Shown in pieces: positions 24,311-36,563 of a stretch of DNA of 64,000 bases. The stretch's first letter is position 1. Every line of letters starts with the position of its first letter. The notes beneath the pieces are model-generated. The model ran no database searches. It had not been told where the DNA came from and saw only the letters and a program-made list of their open reading frames with translations. This DNA is from Diphasiastrum complanatum (taxonomy: Eukaryota; Streptophyta; Lycopodiopsida; Lycopodiales; Lycopodiaceae), in the NCBI GenBank assembly GCA_029204225.1, contig CM055096.1:67926370-67990369 (forward strand), in the 5' to 3' direction. Both the position numbers and the translations under genes were made by a program.

Positions 24311-24462
24311 ACTTTCTTGGAGATGACAGTGAAGCTTCTCATCTTTGAGGCATGACATTCAATAAATATTTGAAACATTTTATGTGCATCTGCAGCTTCA
24401 CATGTTCCACCTCGAACGTATTGCCTTGGCATGGCTTTTCTGGTCTGAAAAGTTTGCAGGGC

Positions 24463-24545
24463 ATTAGCTCATATATAGCTTTGTGGGTTTGGCATTAGAT
24501 CATACACAGCTTTTTGGGTTTTGCATCAGATCATATACAGCTTCT
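24463..24545. repeat. Three imperfect repeats of about 33 bp in the JASON 3' UTR
   Basis: The motif GCAT(T/C)AG(C/A)TCATA, followed by CAGCTT and TTTGGGTTT, occurs three times in tandem downstream of the stop codon. Confidence 0.65.
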
Positions 24546-24705
24546 TTGGGTACGATGGAGTAATAAGCAGTGTGAGTGAGTGCTATGAATATGTATGTGT
24601 GGGGTTGTGTTTTTGGGTTTGGGTGTAAGATGAGGGCGCTGCCCATCATTTGTAGGATCTATGTATGTATGTATTCTTTGCAATAAGCAGAAATTTTGTG
24701 GTTAT

Positions 24706-24711
24706 AATAAA
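24706..24711 (+). terminator. Candidate polyadenylation signal of the JASON gene
   Basis: AATAAA about 395 bp after the stop codon, in a T/A-rich context. This is a plausible 3' end; no transcript data are available. Confidence 0.4.
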
Positions 24712-24719
24712 AAGATGAG

Positions 24720-26089
24720 AGAGAGCTCTGCTTCAATTTGTGTTTTGTTTTGTATAATCTTTGTATTTTCATGTAGAGTGGACTCAAACTTTTGACGCGA
24801 GCTCAAAGCTAGCATTTCCTCAGGCATCACAAGCTTGGCACTCTTCAATGCTCTTCAACAATACACAATAATCTTTTGAGTGATTGCTTTTAAGTATTAC
24901 GAAAGGGCACGGGCACACGACATTATGGAAGTTGCCGAGCACATGACATTCTGCCAATCTGGACTCCCAAAATTTGTCATCTCTAATCCATTACTAGGAA
25001 TTGTAAAGGTAAAAATTGTCTCAAGTCTTTTCAAGATATATTGACCCAGAGACCTTTTCCGTTCAATTTTTTTATAAAAATCGTTAATACTGAAAATGGT
25101 ACACAAAAATATGTTGTCATTGTATATCGAAATTATGTTTCGATAAGAATCACGACAATGCTAATGAAAAAAATCTATTTAATTATTACATATAATTTGT
25201 ATATACCAAAAAAATTTAAAAAGTACAAAACATTATAATCTTAAGATTCTAAACAATATTTAAATATTTGAATTTTACTCTCTAAAAGCAATTTTGATTT
25301 CTCATATTTAAACAATTTAAAAAAAAAATTGAACTTATGTTCAAAATCTAGAAATTTGCAATATCAGATTATATATATATTTTTAAATAATAAAATATCT
25401 CAATATAACAATTTTTAAAATGTATAGAATATAAGAAATGTAAGTGTGTTTTAAATAACTCTTATTTGAAAAAATTAATTTTAATATGCATATTATAAAT
25501 TGATAGGACTTTTTGATTTGACTATCTTTTTTTAGTAACTATTTTTGAGGACCAGTTGCAAGATGAGAGTGACTCACATATTATGAGCTATTTCTATTTG
25601 CAAAACTAAGATCTTAAATTTCTTATTTTTAAAATTCATAAGATTTCATGATTTGATTTTCTTTATAAAGTAATTTTTCAAGAGTATTAGTTGCAAGAGG
25701 AAAAGTAACATCCTAAATATGGCATTTTATTTTTGTAGTTTTTTGACAAAAATGAACAAAAAAAAAATGATGTTTTACAACTATGTTCAACACTGTGTTG
25801 ATTTGGTAAATTATTAAAAATGAAAAATAGATTATTAATAAACATGATAAGTAAAAAATCTATCTTTCTCTTTTAATGGCAACAAAATTAAATATAAAAA
25901 ATAATATAATGACAAATTTCAAATAATACGAATGAGAAGTAAATAATTTTTTCTTTGTATTTATATATAAAAAGAAACGAGTATCAATTAGGCATTTGAA
26001 AAATCATCAATGTCATTTGGATCCTTTGTTTTTTGATAAGAGCATTAACAAGTGTAGGTTATGCCTCAACATTTTGTATAGTCCATGTG
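24720..26089. other. AT-rich spacer
   Basis: No gene recognised. From about 25050 to 25990 the sequence is strongly AT-rich with many homopolymer runs. Confidence 0.6.
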
Positions 26090-26190
26090 CTGTAGGACCT
26101 ATTCATCAGTCAGTTCAGTCTCCTTGTTATAAGTCAAAGCATGTTGTCAAGGGACTAAATCATCGTCCACTGGGTTCTCAATCAATTCAA
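26090..26190 (-). mobile_element. Stray fragment of the gypsy linker domain
   Basis: TCAGTCAGTTCAGTCTCCTTG and AAAGCATGTTG..AAGGGACTAAATCATCGTCCACTGG follow 8650-8725 of the gypsy element closely, in the same strand sense. It is about 100 bp long with no other gypsy sequence beside it. It is followed by a local 66-bp tandem duplication. Confidence 0.7.
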
Positions 26191-26320
26191 TCTGCAAAGT
26201 GGAAAGAAATGTCACTTATATGATTCATTGATTGTTGTGACTTTTGATGCAACCAATCTGCGAAGTGGAAAGGAATGTCACTTATATGATTCATTGATTG
26301 TTGTGACTTTTGATATGGAC
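26189..26320. repeat. 66-bp tandem duplication
   Basis: The unit starting AATCTGC(A/G)AAGTGGAAAG and ending GTGACTTTTGAT occurs at 26189 and again at 26255 with few changes, a 66-bp period. Confidence 0.8.
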
Positions 26321-26806
26321 AAGTCATTGAATCGGTCATGGCATTGTTTCAACTTCTTTGTAATTGTTGGAAATTCAAAGAAGTTGTCGAAACTTGTTTT
26401 GCCACTTGTGTTGTACACCATGGAACGTTTGCCATTCATTGAATAATAACCAAATGTTATATATTACATTTCATTACACAACCTTGCTACCCCAACGTTT
26501 CGACAAGTTGTTTATGTTTAGCCTAGGAAATAAGATAGGTTAACAGATTGGTTTTAGAAAAATCAAGTTAAATATTAAAATTTGAAATAGAATCTAGGAT
26601 AAGGATAACTAGCATATTAAACATATCAAAATAAAATTACTAGATATTTAAGAACTCACCAGATTGCATTCTCACTTCTTCCATTTCAAAACTCAATTAA
26701 AGCTTTTGGCACGCTTGCAGAACTTGAATGAAAAATAACAACTCTGTAAAGAGGAGGAGTTGTGCATTCTAAGAATCCAAGACATGCAATGCCACTACCA
26801 AGCCCA

Positions 26807-26810
<4 letters not shown>

Positions 26811-26868
<58 letters not shown>
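26811..26868. repeat. (GT)n microsatellite
   Basis: About 58 bp of uninterrupted GT. Confidence 0.95.
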
Positions 26869-26871
<3 letters not shown>

Positions 26872-27120
26872 AAGATGTTGTGGTGGGAGCTCCAAGTTTT
26901 GGTAAACCATATTGAAGAAACTAAAAACTTGTTGGTTTATGCTTAATGAGAGTTATGGGACACCCACAGGCGCAACATGAAGACTATCTACGTGAACCAT
27001 GAACAATTGCAAAATGGGCAAAACTCAATGAGCCAGCAACTTTGTGTTGGCTCGGAATACACGTGATAAAATCTAGTCTATGGATTCTTCAATATGCTCT
27101 TTAAAGTAAGTGTATGAATT

Positions 27121-27241
27121 GTGAATTTTGTGAGGGAACAAGTCATGGAAAAGGAGGTGGAGCTTCAACATGTCTCTTCAAGGGAGAGTGTGGCTGATAT
27201 CTTCACCAAAAATGTCTATGCTAAAACTAGTTGAAGAGGGA
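27121..27241 (+). pseudogene. Copia RNase H tail and polypurine tract
   Basis: The plus strand encodes NFVREQVMEKEVELQHV, then SSRESVADIFTKNV and a stop, the usual end of a Ty1/copia polyprotein. GAAGAGGGAG, a polypurine tract, follows, and the 3' LTR then probably starts with TGTGAGAAATTGTC at 27242. The body upstream (from about 26930) is degraded. The end of the LTR was not identified. Confidence 0.7.
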
Positions 27242-27603
27242 GTGTGAGAAATTGTCAACTAGTTACTTCACACGTGTGAAAGGAACTGTGGTATAGCCAT
27301 TGTACGAACAACAACAACTTTTGATTCTTATGCTATTTTGTCAAGTTCTTAGTGAGTTCATAGCATCTATATTTGGTAGATGCTAAATTTCTACATTGAT
27401 AATGGTGTTTGATGTCCTATCCTTGTAACCCAAGATCAAAGGGACAAATTGGATCTTAGTGATTTGATTTTCTTCACAAAAGCTGCTAAGTTGGATTGTT
27501 AGAGATGTCATGTAAGAAATTTTTCCAAAGTTGCTAAGTCGGCCAGCTGTCTGAGATGTCATGCAAGAACAAAATACCTATCTTTCTTTTGTTGTAGTAA
27601 AGG

Positions 27604-30034
27604 ATGCTTCTGACCAAGCCTTCTACAAAAACCAAGAAGACAAAGAAACAATTCAAGCCTAAGAGGGAGTTAGATCGAAAACAGGATCGTGATCAACAAG
27701 TAGAAGGAGCCAGCAAAGGCAAATGGAAGAGCAAAGGAAGGTCGAAACAACAGAGTGGAGAAAAGAAGACCTGCGTGAGATGCAAACGTGAAGGACATTC
27801 TGTCGACTCGTGTTGGCTCAATCCGAAAATTGAATGTATCCACTGCCACAAGAAAGGTCATGCAGCCATGGATTGCCGCCTGAACCCAAGAAACAAATCA
27901 ACAACAATATTCATCCTATGTTGAGGAGCTAGAGAGCTCAAAGATGGGTGAAGAAAGATTGAATCACGGGAATTCGTCCGCCTACAACTATGCAGATATG
28001 TGTGCAGTGTCAAGACCTGACACATAGGAGGTAATCCTTGATTCAGAAGCTACCTCACACTTCGTTACATCAAGACGGATCATGTCTGATTTTTGAAGTG
28101 CAAATCCATCAAGATTTATCGCTCTTGGAGATGGATCGAAACATCAAGTGAATGAAATTGGTTCACTGTGGCTCAACACAAACGGCAGAGACAGACGACT
28201 CGAAGATGTTCTGTTCATGCCTACATTGCAGTAAGACTTGCTATTAGTGGAAAGAATAGCTGATGCAGGGATGTGTGTGACATTCTCAGATGAAGCATGC
28301 AACGTTGTTGATGCAAGTACCAGTACGCTTATTACTCAAGGAAGAAGAGAAGACAACCTGTACCATTTGAAGGGACGCCTACCTGCAGATGATTTGCCAG
28401 ATACTCTATGGCACAAGAGACTATGCCATATGAATTCAATGGCACTATATTAGACAAGCCATCATGGAACAATTACAGGGGTGAGCATCTCGAATGCAAC
28501 CAGTTTGATGACTTGTGATGCATGTCTGAAGGGTAAGATGTCACATACTCCTTTTGTAAAAGCCTCCTACAGAACTACAAAGATTTTGGAGTTTGTACAT
28601 TCTGACATCTGTGGACCTTTCAACGTGATCTTAGTAGGAGGCTCAACGTATTATATATCTTTTATTGATGATTACAGTAAATTTGCCAGAGTCTATTTTA
28701 TTCACAATAAATCAGAAGCACTTGACAAGTTCACGGAGTATGTGAACTGGACAGAAAGATGGACTGGTAATAAAGTGAAGCAGATCAGATCAGATCGAGG
28801 TGGAGAATACATCTCAAATCGATTCACTGACTTCTACAATGATCATGGAATCATTCATAGAAAAACTGCATCTCACACACCGTAGCACAACGATGTTGCA
28901 GAAAGAAAAAATAGAACTCTAATGGAAGTTGCCAGATGCATGATGGCCTATTCGAAAGCTCCAAGAGTGATGTGGGTTGAAGCAATAGCTACAGTTGCTT
29001 ATATTCAAAACTAGACAAAAAAGTCTGGAGTTCTTCACACAACACCACACGAATTATGGTGGGGTAGGAAATCCAATCTGACTCACATCCGTATCTTTGG
29101 CTATGCAGTTTATGCACATGGTTCTGATAAGCTTCGAAAGAAGCTTGATGAGAAAGCTGAACAAGGATATCTTGTAGGATATGTCAATCATTCGTCATAC
29201 TACAGAGTCTATATGCCAGAGATGAACACAATGAAGACAGTCAGAGATGTCAAATTAGATGAGAGCAGAACGATGGCCAATGATGATCTAGTCAGTTATG
29301 AAGTCCTTGGTAGACAATAGTATGATCTACCAACTGTGACAGAGAGAGCATAGGATGAACACTCAGATGAAGATGTTTGAGTCGCACCTCATTCGAGTGA
29401 TGAATCAGATGAAGAAAGATTCGCAAGTCAGCCTACTGCTACAGTACTTGTAAACCGAAATGGTTCCGAACCTAGCAGAGCTGATAAAGATAAGAACATT
29501 GTAGTTCCATAAGGATCTCCTAGAAGATCGACAAGAGAACGAAGAGCACCATCAAGATTTGTGCCAAGCAGCTCAGCTTCTACATCCGAAGAGTTTTGTG
29601 GATTCAGTAGAGAACCACAAACATTCGAGGAAGAGATTGAATTTTCAGAAAAGGACAAATGGATCCAAGCCATGAACGAGGAGATGGAATCCATGAGGAA
29701 GACTCAGGTATGGACGTTGCAGCCATTACTAGATAAGCGAAAGACCGTTAAATGCAAGTGGGTATACAAGCTGAAGTGCGGACCAAATGGAGATATTTCT
29801 AAATATAAAACAAGACTTGTAGTGAAGGGATTTTCTCAGAGATATAGTGTTGATTATGCTGAGACCTTCTCTCCTGTCGTGAAGCATTCATCCCTACGTT
29901 TATTGTTTGCATATGCAGCTGCTTATGATCTCAGGATTCACATCGTGGATGAGAAGACATCCTTCTTGCATGGCGAGCTAGACGAGGAAGTCTACATGGA
30001 TCAATCTGCAGGCTACATTTTGAGTAGGCCATAG
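27604..30034 (+). pseudogene. Copia gag-pol, stop-riddled, truncated in RT
   Basis: Gag (frame of 27604-27924) ends with two CCHC knuckles, CVRCKREGHSVDSC and CIHCHKKGHAAMDC. After one frameshift near 27.9 kb, pol runs in a single frame to 30034. Protease is marked by VILDSEATSHFV. Integrase shows its HHCC zinc site (LWHKRLCH, CDACLKGK) and catalytic Asp, Asp and Glu (VHSDICGP, IRSDRGGEY, VAERKNRTLME). RT runs from KWIQAMNEEMESM to LRIHIVDEKTSFLHGEL and stops before the YVDD box. Eleven in-frame stops interrupt it: seven TAG, two TAA and two TGA. Such an element would copy and integrate itself, but this one cannot. The right end abuts a truncated gypsy element. Confidence 0.85.
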
Positions 30035-31343
30035 GAAAAAGCTTAAGTTTATCCTGGAAAAAAACTTTGTCGTAGACTTCACAAGATTCAGAATAGATAT
30101 GAAGAGATCTAACTGGATCTGTTAATCCATTGTATTTGGGCAGATCCAAATGGGGTGCTCTTCTAACAATGATTGGATTGACTTCCCGAGGAACATCTCC
30201 AAGGGTAGCCATCTTTACAGATTAAATCAAGCAAACAATGAGATTGGATTTGGATTTTCAATCAAAACTATCTCAGATCAGATCTGCTAGATCTGTTCCT
30301 CTTGACAAAAATTAGATTCCTATATCGTGAAAAAGATTCCTAAAATCAACCAATTGATACTTCTCAAAAATGAAAAAATTCTCAGAATCTAAAGTAGACT
30401 GTATCAAATTTGACTCAAAAATTGACATGGATTTGATCTGGAAAATCAGAACCTAAAAATAGAACTGGCGAAGGTTCTCTAGGCGAAGATTGATTCGACA
30501 AAGGTTCAGTAGTGTTATTTTTGATAAAAACTCTCTAATCAGATTTTTCTGACAAATTCTATGGAAATAACCTTCGTCGAACTCTCAGACTCAGAATCTG
30601 ACATAGATAAGGCTAGGGTAGAACTAGCGAAGGTTTCTGGCACACAAAAACACAGTTTACATAGTTCGACAAGGGTAAAAATAGAGATTTTCTATGATCC
30701 GGATAGCTTGAATATTCGTTGAACTCAAAAATAGTAAATTACTATCAATAGAATAGGCTGGAAACTCGGCGAAGGTTCTGGCGAAGAATCAAGAGCAATA
30801 CTAGTATTTTTACAAAAAAAAAGACTTTTTTGACAAAAATATGACAATATGACAACTGATTTTTTGAGAAACCTTCTATTTCTGATATTATTCACACCTA
30901 TGCACAGTGAATCGGACAAAGGTTTTTTTTTTTTTTTTTTGTATTTTTGGAGTTTTGGTGATTTTTTGATATTTTTTGGTGGTTTTTCTGATGTTTTTGG
31001 ATTGTTCGCCCTTCAAACTAAAGGTTCTGTGATCAAAACCAAAAGTGCCTACAACTCAGCGAACGTTTCTTGAAAGAGGTTGTCAATTCTGATGTTGACC
31101 AAAGTCTGGTAGATTTGATCGATTTTTGTTGTTTTTTCTGATATCTCAGATCCAAATGGATTTTAAGATAGGTGATATGAGTAGCTTTCCCTGTTCTACA
31201 ATCAGATTAGATTTCAAACAAGCAAATCCACTCAAATCAAACTAACCGTAAATGTAGATTTAACACTATTCATGCCACGACAAGATGCCTAATGCAAGCT
31301 AACCATCCAACAAACATGCGACAAGCTGAAAAATTGGCGTAGC
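30035..31343 (-). mobile_element. Truncated gypsy element: gag start and leader
   Basis: A minus-strand frame beginning at 30212 encodes MATLGDVPREVNPIIV, then LDLPKYNGLTDPVRSLHIYSESCEVYD, the start of a gypsy gag, cut off near 30040 at the copia junction. The leader between gag and primer site (30.25-31.34 kb) has repeated GCGAAGGTTCT-like motifs. Everything downstream of early gag is missing. Confidence 0.7.
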
Positions 31344-31361
31344 TTCCTGGAAATGGCGCCA
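31344..31361 (-). other. Primer-binding site (tRNA-Asp type)
   Basis: The minus strand reads TGGCGCCATTTCCAGGAA, 14 of 18 matching the tRNA-Asp-type site. It lies four bases inside the LTR edge. Confidence 0.65.
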
Positions 31362-31365
31362 AAAT

Positions 31366-32113
31366 TGTAGTGGGTTTTTTTCTTGCCTATCCTCAACCCA
31401 AGATCTAATCAATCTAGCATCGAGGAGATGAAGTTAGTTGTCACGTGTAGATTTGTTCCCATGAGAGTGATAGCATAGTTCAGATTTCAGCATGAATGGA
31501 AGATTCACATCTATCTCTACCATCCATTAACCCTAAGCATTAACAAACCAAATCCATTAACGCTAGATCCACAATGAAGATAGCTTACTCTTTCTCTCTC
31601 TCCATTTCTCTCTCATAAAAAGTATAAAAACATGCAATCCCAATAACATTCAGATCCAACAATCAGCAAAACACAATAAAAGCATGAGAGATGGAGGAAA
31701 AGTGATAGAGAGCAAGGACATTCATAAATCCATTTCACAAGGAAACCAATCCGCTTTATTGAAATGAAGATATGTACATGGTTTCCATACTCGAGTTGGT
31801 CCCGTTTTAAAGTAGAGAGGAGGACCCTGGCCTCTGAATCCTATTGGTCCATTTTTGCCTCCCTAATTATTCAAATCTAAGATAGATTGGGAACCATCCA
31901 AATTGGAGGGAAACCCAAATTTACTAACTAATTTGACATTTAGGCCCTGCGACATTAAAAGTCCCACAAAAAGACCTAAAGTCCTTTTATTGACTTTCTA
32001 ATTATCAAATAACTATGTGATCATCGAGTTGGACTTACACACGTAGAGTGCCAAATCCCTCTCACTTATTAACTAGGGTTAGGGTTGTCTCGGGAACCGC
32101 AAACCCTCCAACA
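31366..32113 (-). mobile_element. 5' LTR of the truncated gypsy element
   Basis: A 748-bp segment from TGTAGTGGG to CCCTCCAACA, next to the primer site. Its ends resemble the LTR at 12653-13472. It abuts a copia integrase fragment at 32114 without an obvious target duplication. Confidence 0.6.
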
Positions 32114-33000
32114 CTGTTGAAACAGCTTCAGTCCAGAAGGACTTTGGAAGTGTCGCTTGTGATAACATGCACTTTGCTGATTCGAGTAAGGTTCTATTCT
32201 TTCTCTCAACAAGACCATTTGACCGAGGCGAATAGGAGGTAATGTATTGTTGCTCAATGTCATTGTTAAGGAAGTACTGAATTCGGTGGAGATATATTCT
32301 CCCACGTTATCGGATCTCAATGCTTTGATTCGTTTACCAATTTGATTTTCTGCATGCTCTTTGAATTGTATGAACTTGATGAAAGCTTCTGACTTTTGTT
32401 TAATGAAGTAAACAGCTGTTCTTCTGAAAAATTCGTCAATAAAGGTAATGAAATACTTTGTATCTAGTAATGAAGGAGTTTGCAGAGGTCCACATATATC
32501 TGTATGAGCAACATCTAATAGACCTTTTGTTGCATGTCTATAATTCGATCTAAAATGAATCCTAGTCTGCTTTCCAAAGATGCAGCTATGGCAGACAGGG
32601 AGATCGACTTTACCAGAAGGATAGTCGAGATCAAGTACCAGAGATTGTTTGGACATGTTTAAAACATATGTATAATTCAAGTGTTCTAAGCGATGATGCC
32701 ATAATAATGCTTTATTGACAAGAACAGAAGTTTTCAAAGCTTGACTAGAATAAGAATAACAATGTGCCCATTTATATAAGTATCTATGCCTCTTGTCGAG
32801 TGCAAGGATTTTATTACTCCTATCGATAATTCTGCATTGGTCAGATTCAAACTCTACCCTATGACCTAAATCTGCAATTCTACTTATTGGTAACAGATTT
32901 GTAGATAGCTTAGGAACATACAAGACTTTCGACAGTAGTTTGAATTGATCATGCTAGAACCTTAATCTTACAGTACCTTCACCTTAGACTGTCGATGATT
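32114..33000 (-). pseudogene. Copia protease end, GAG-pre-integrase and integrase fragment
   Basis: Minus-strand frame of about 270 codons. LYVPKLSTNLLPISRIAD is the end of protease, and LWHHRLEHLN with CHSCIFGKQTR is the GAG-pre-integrase zinc site. Integrase follows with AHTDICGPLQTPSL, ITFIDEFFRRTAVYF and LRSDNVGEYIS. It ends where the gypsy LTR begins, before the catalytic Glu. A few protease codons lie upstream to about 33000 with two stops. Gag and the N-terminal protease are deleted, because the primer site lies just 150 bp beyond. Confidence 0.8.
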
Positions 33001-33151
33001 CGATTGTCGTTAAGAGAAAGATACAGTGTTGTGGAAATCAATTCTCTGATACCAAAACAAATTGATTTGAACTGAAAAATAATTTGATATCACGAAAGAT
33101 ACCAAGCGTAAGAGATTATGCTCTGATAGTATTAGGCCTTGAAGAATCAGT

Positions 33152-33163
33152 GCTCTGATACCA
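33152..33163 (-). other. Primer-binding site (tRNA-iMet, perfect)
   Basis: The minus strand reads TGGTATCAGAGC, directly inside the LTR edge. Similar GATACCA sequences at about 33050 are probably decoys or duplicates. Confidence 0.8.
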
Positions 33164-34083
33164 TGTTGGAAAGAGGTGTGTGAAAGATAGGTTGAACTTG
33201 AAAAGAAAAAAATGCGAATAAAAAGAATTCAAACGATAAGAAAGAAAATTTATCGTGGGCAGCGGAATAAACTATCTTCCTCTTTTTTTATGCATGACTA
33301 CGCCTATCAATTTTGAACAAAACAATAGTGATAGAAAACACGTTCGATCTTGTAGTAACAAACTTTGAAATCATTAGTACTACAGTGATTACGTAGCCAA
33401 ACATTAAGTATCGAAACATCAGACAAACAATTTGTCGCGAAACATTAGACAAATAATTTGTCGCGAAGAACTACAGAAACACATACATTCCGAGACGAGG
33501 CTGAATGCAATAAGAAGATAGTATTGATTCAGTATGGAAGAGAAATAGATGTAAATGAGTACAACAAGTTGCGGATCGGAGCCGCGTACTCTAAGCTATC
33601 TCTGAGCGGCTAAAATGTAAGTCTGAATTAAGCACAACTACTAATAAGCAGTAAGCGCAATAGCAATCTCTAATCAACTCTAAAGAACTGAGCTAGAATG
33701 CTCAAGAGTGTACAAGCTCGCAGGCTTGAGAGAGAGAGAGAACTAACTATTCGATACTTGATCCTCTTCTTGATCATAAGATGTGAAATATGAATAACTA
33801 TTTATATTAAGTAATTAGGTCATCAAAAGCGTCATCCAGTTGGCTGTGATGTGCTGGCATCCATCCAGCTAGGACTTCTCAGAAACTACTTGCTGATGGA
33901 TTAATAGTCGGTGGCTTTGGTCGTAAGCAGCGTGTCTGCAGTAATGAACGTAAACTGTCGTTGTGAGCCGTTTCGAGTAGTTATGCAAACTGTGTAAAAA
34001 CACGAAGAAAACTGCAGGTCTGGATAAAAGTTGGACAAAGATTAAAATGTTGATTAGTTGATTAGTGGGAGAATAATCCAACA
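33164..34083 (-). mobile_element. 5' LTR of a copia element
   Basis: A 920-bp LTR with TGTTGG...CCAACA ends next to a perfect primer site. It is related to the LTR at 648-1853. Its 3' partner is absent from the window because the left part of the element is replaced by a gypsy LTR. Confidence 0.8.
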
Positions 34084-36334
34084 CTTCTTGCCAAGTGTCC
34101 ACTCCCCATTGGAAGGTACTCCAAGTGGCCTCCATAGTGGTGAGAGAGTGAGATGTTGAAAACTTGCCTTTTTGGTTACACCCAAAATAACATAGATGGT
34201 CAAGTCTTTAAAGGCTAGTGGGTGTACTCTTTTCTAGGTTTTTTAGCTTCCAAGGCCCATCTCTCATTTATTATCCAAATTTGAGTGGTACCGCTTGTCA
34301 AGCCCTATTTTTATACGTGGCCTCCATTTTTCTTAGCAATGCATTTGGCCTTTCCTTGATTTTCTCAAGTAGCGTGCACATGTTGCTCGTTTTGCTGGCT
34401 TCTTGCACTGTTGGGCTACAATATTGGCACACACAATCTACTTAGTACACAGAATTTGCCCATATTTTGTCGTTAGGGTTTTCACAATTTTTTGGCACTG
34501 TCCCAGTATTTTTTGGTCCCATTTTTTTATACATTTTTTCTTTGCCAATTTTTGTTTTGTTTTGTTTTTTGTTTTCCAAACTGACTTTTTGTAGGCAGTC
34601 ATGACTAGGGCTCCTTCAGCAAACCAGGTTTTTTGAAAATACATTGGTCAATTAGATATTAGTGAAAATTGTCTCAGTACATGGTGAAATGTTTGCATGA
34701 CTTTGTTGGCTATTTCCAATTTCATAACTGGCCAAGTTTAAGACCGCAAAATATTTTAATAGGCCAATTCTAAGGCCACAAATTTTCTCTAGTTGCATTT
34801 ACGATCGGTTGGAACCGACTTTTATGGGCTAATTCACGTCGGTTTTTCTCTAATAGACGAATTTTACATGTTGGATTTTCTCTAATAGCTAGGTTTTACA
34901 TGTCAACATTTACAATTTTGTGAAAATCAACTTCAATATTTTTTGTGCAAAAATATCGGCTAAAAGTCCTTACCAACTGGCAAGTCTGTAGCAATCCATG
35001 TTTGGTTCGTTATGAGAGATTAATAGTCTTTGTCCATTGTTGATCTCCACTCATCTGCATCTGCACTAGAAATTGCCTCAAAATAATCGACTGGCTCCTT
35101 GACAAAATAACAAGTGCTTATGATATTGTCAATAAATTTGTCGGGAGGAACGTTGTGTCAATTTGATCTTCAAGAAACTGGCATATCTGGATGTTGTTGC
35201 TGCGGTGTGTCGAGTTGTCTGTTTCTGAATTGTTGGTTAAAGTAGAGTTGAAATTCAAACTTGATGTGACATCGAGTTCAATATGTTTCAATCGAGTTTG
35301 GAACCTTCGACAATCTATCGACTTTTAGTCGCTTCGAATTTTGTTCGATAATCTCTCGAATTTTAAACTATGTCGACACTACATCTATTTATGTAGACGG
35401 TCTCGGTACCTTTGACATTGTCTCGATAATGCAAATAAGACTATAAAATGGTTCCACATTACAGATGATTTCAAGGATGAAATCTAATAGTTGAAACATG
35501 TGTTGTATACTTGTGTCAGGCCTAAGATAGTGTACACATGTATTTATTTCAGTTTGACATGTGTCAAGGACATGCAATGGGTTTTCCACTATATAGTTAA
35601 GTTTATCTCTTAAATTGAGGTCATTATCCTATTTTGATCTTTAGCTATTTTGAGGTGTTTTGTAATCTTAATTTTGATGAATGCTAGATGGGTTTGACAA
35701 TATGCAAATAGATTTTTTGCGAGTTTCATTCTACCTATGGTTCACCGATTATATAGCACATGGCATGCCATGTAATATTGACTGCATTTTGTCTCTAACT
35801 ACAAGAAGACATCAACTAGATGCAAAAATTTCAATGTAAACGATCACGTGCTTGTGAGAACCTTAATGTGAGAACTTTGGAATTGACACTGGTTGTTTCC
35901 ACTTTGTACTACTGCTAATTCTCTCAATGTCTCTTGATAGGTGTCATGACAATCTTTAGCACATCTTCCTTCTATAAAATTGTGTCCACTTTCCTTTATT
36001 TTTTTTGGTCACATATTAAAATTGGCTTTCACAAAAGGCTTTGACGCTTAAGCCACTATATCATGTGAATCATGCACAACCATTCAACTTTCAAATGTAA
36101 AACAAATTATATAGTTTATGTGATAATGCAAGTATTAAATTGTGTAGTCTATGGCAATTTAGGTATCAAACCATCACTATCATGAACAATATCTACTTTT
36201 AAGGTATTGCATTGTATTTTTGTGGATTCATTACAAGTTTGATAGGTTGAAAAATTCCAGTTATAAAATACGAAAGATATTTTAACCATTTGAGAACGAA
36301 ATTTTGAATTAAAAAATTATTTCAGAATATTTTT
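34084..36334. other. Spacer, no gene recognised
   Basis: No domain, RNA gene or clear element. The short open frames here carry no motif. Confidence 0.5.
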
Positions 36335-36563
36335 TGTAGCTTCCAAACATAGCATGCGGACATGCTAAGTAAAACAACTAGAAGTTTTTCTTGTAACCTT
36401 CAAAGATAGCATGCTTGTGTGCTAAATGACACAGATTTTTTTTTTTTGGCAGCCTCCAAAGATAGCCCGCCGACATGCCAACGAAACCGCTTGAAAAAAG
36501 AAATCTAATTTTTTTTCTTGGCGGTATCGCTTGGCACGCCAACATGCTCTCTTTGGACGCTAC
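36335..36563. repeat. Three direct and one inverted copy of a 35-bp motif
   Basis: A motif close to TGTAGCTCCAAAGATAGCATGC followed by GACATGCTAA (shown here split) occurs at 36335, 36392 and 36448, at about 57-bp spacing. The fourth copy (36530-36563) is inverted, so copies 3 and 4 could form a hairpin with an arm of about 30 bp. It may be a MITE-like or foldback remnant. Confidence 0.6.

Noticed and set aside
27902-30034. TAG read-through or codon reassignment in the copia pol
   Set aside because: TAA and TGA stops are also present and the element is truncated, so decay by C-to-T change is simpler.
36335-36563. CRISPR-like array
   Set aside because: Only three direct copies with diverged repeats and spacers of about 22 bp in a plant genome; a foldback or MITE-like origin is more likely.
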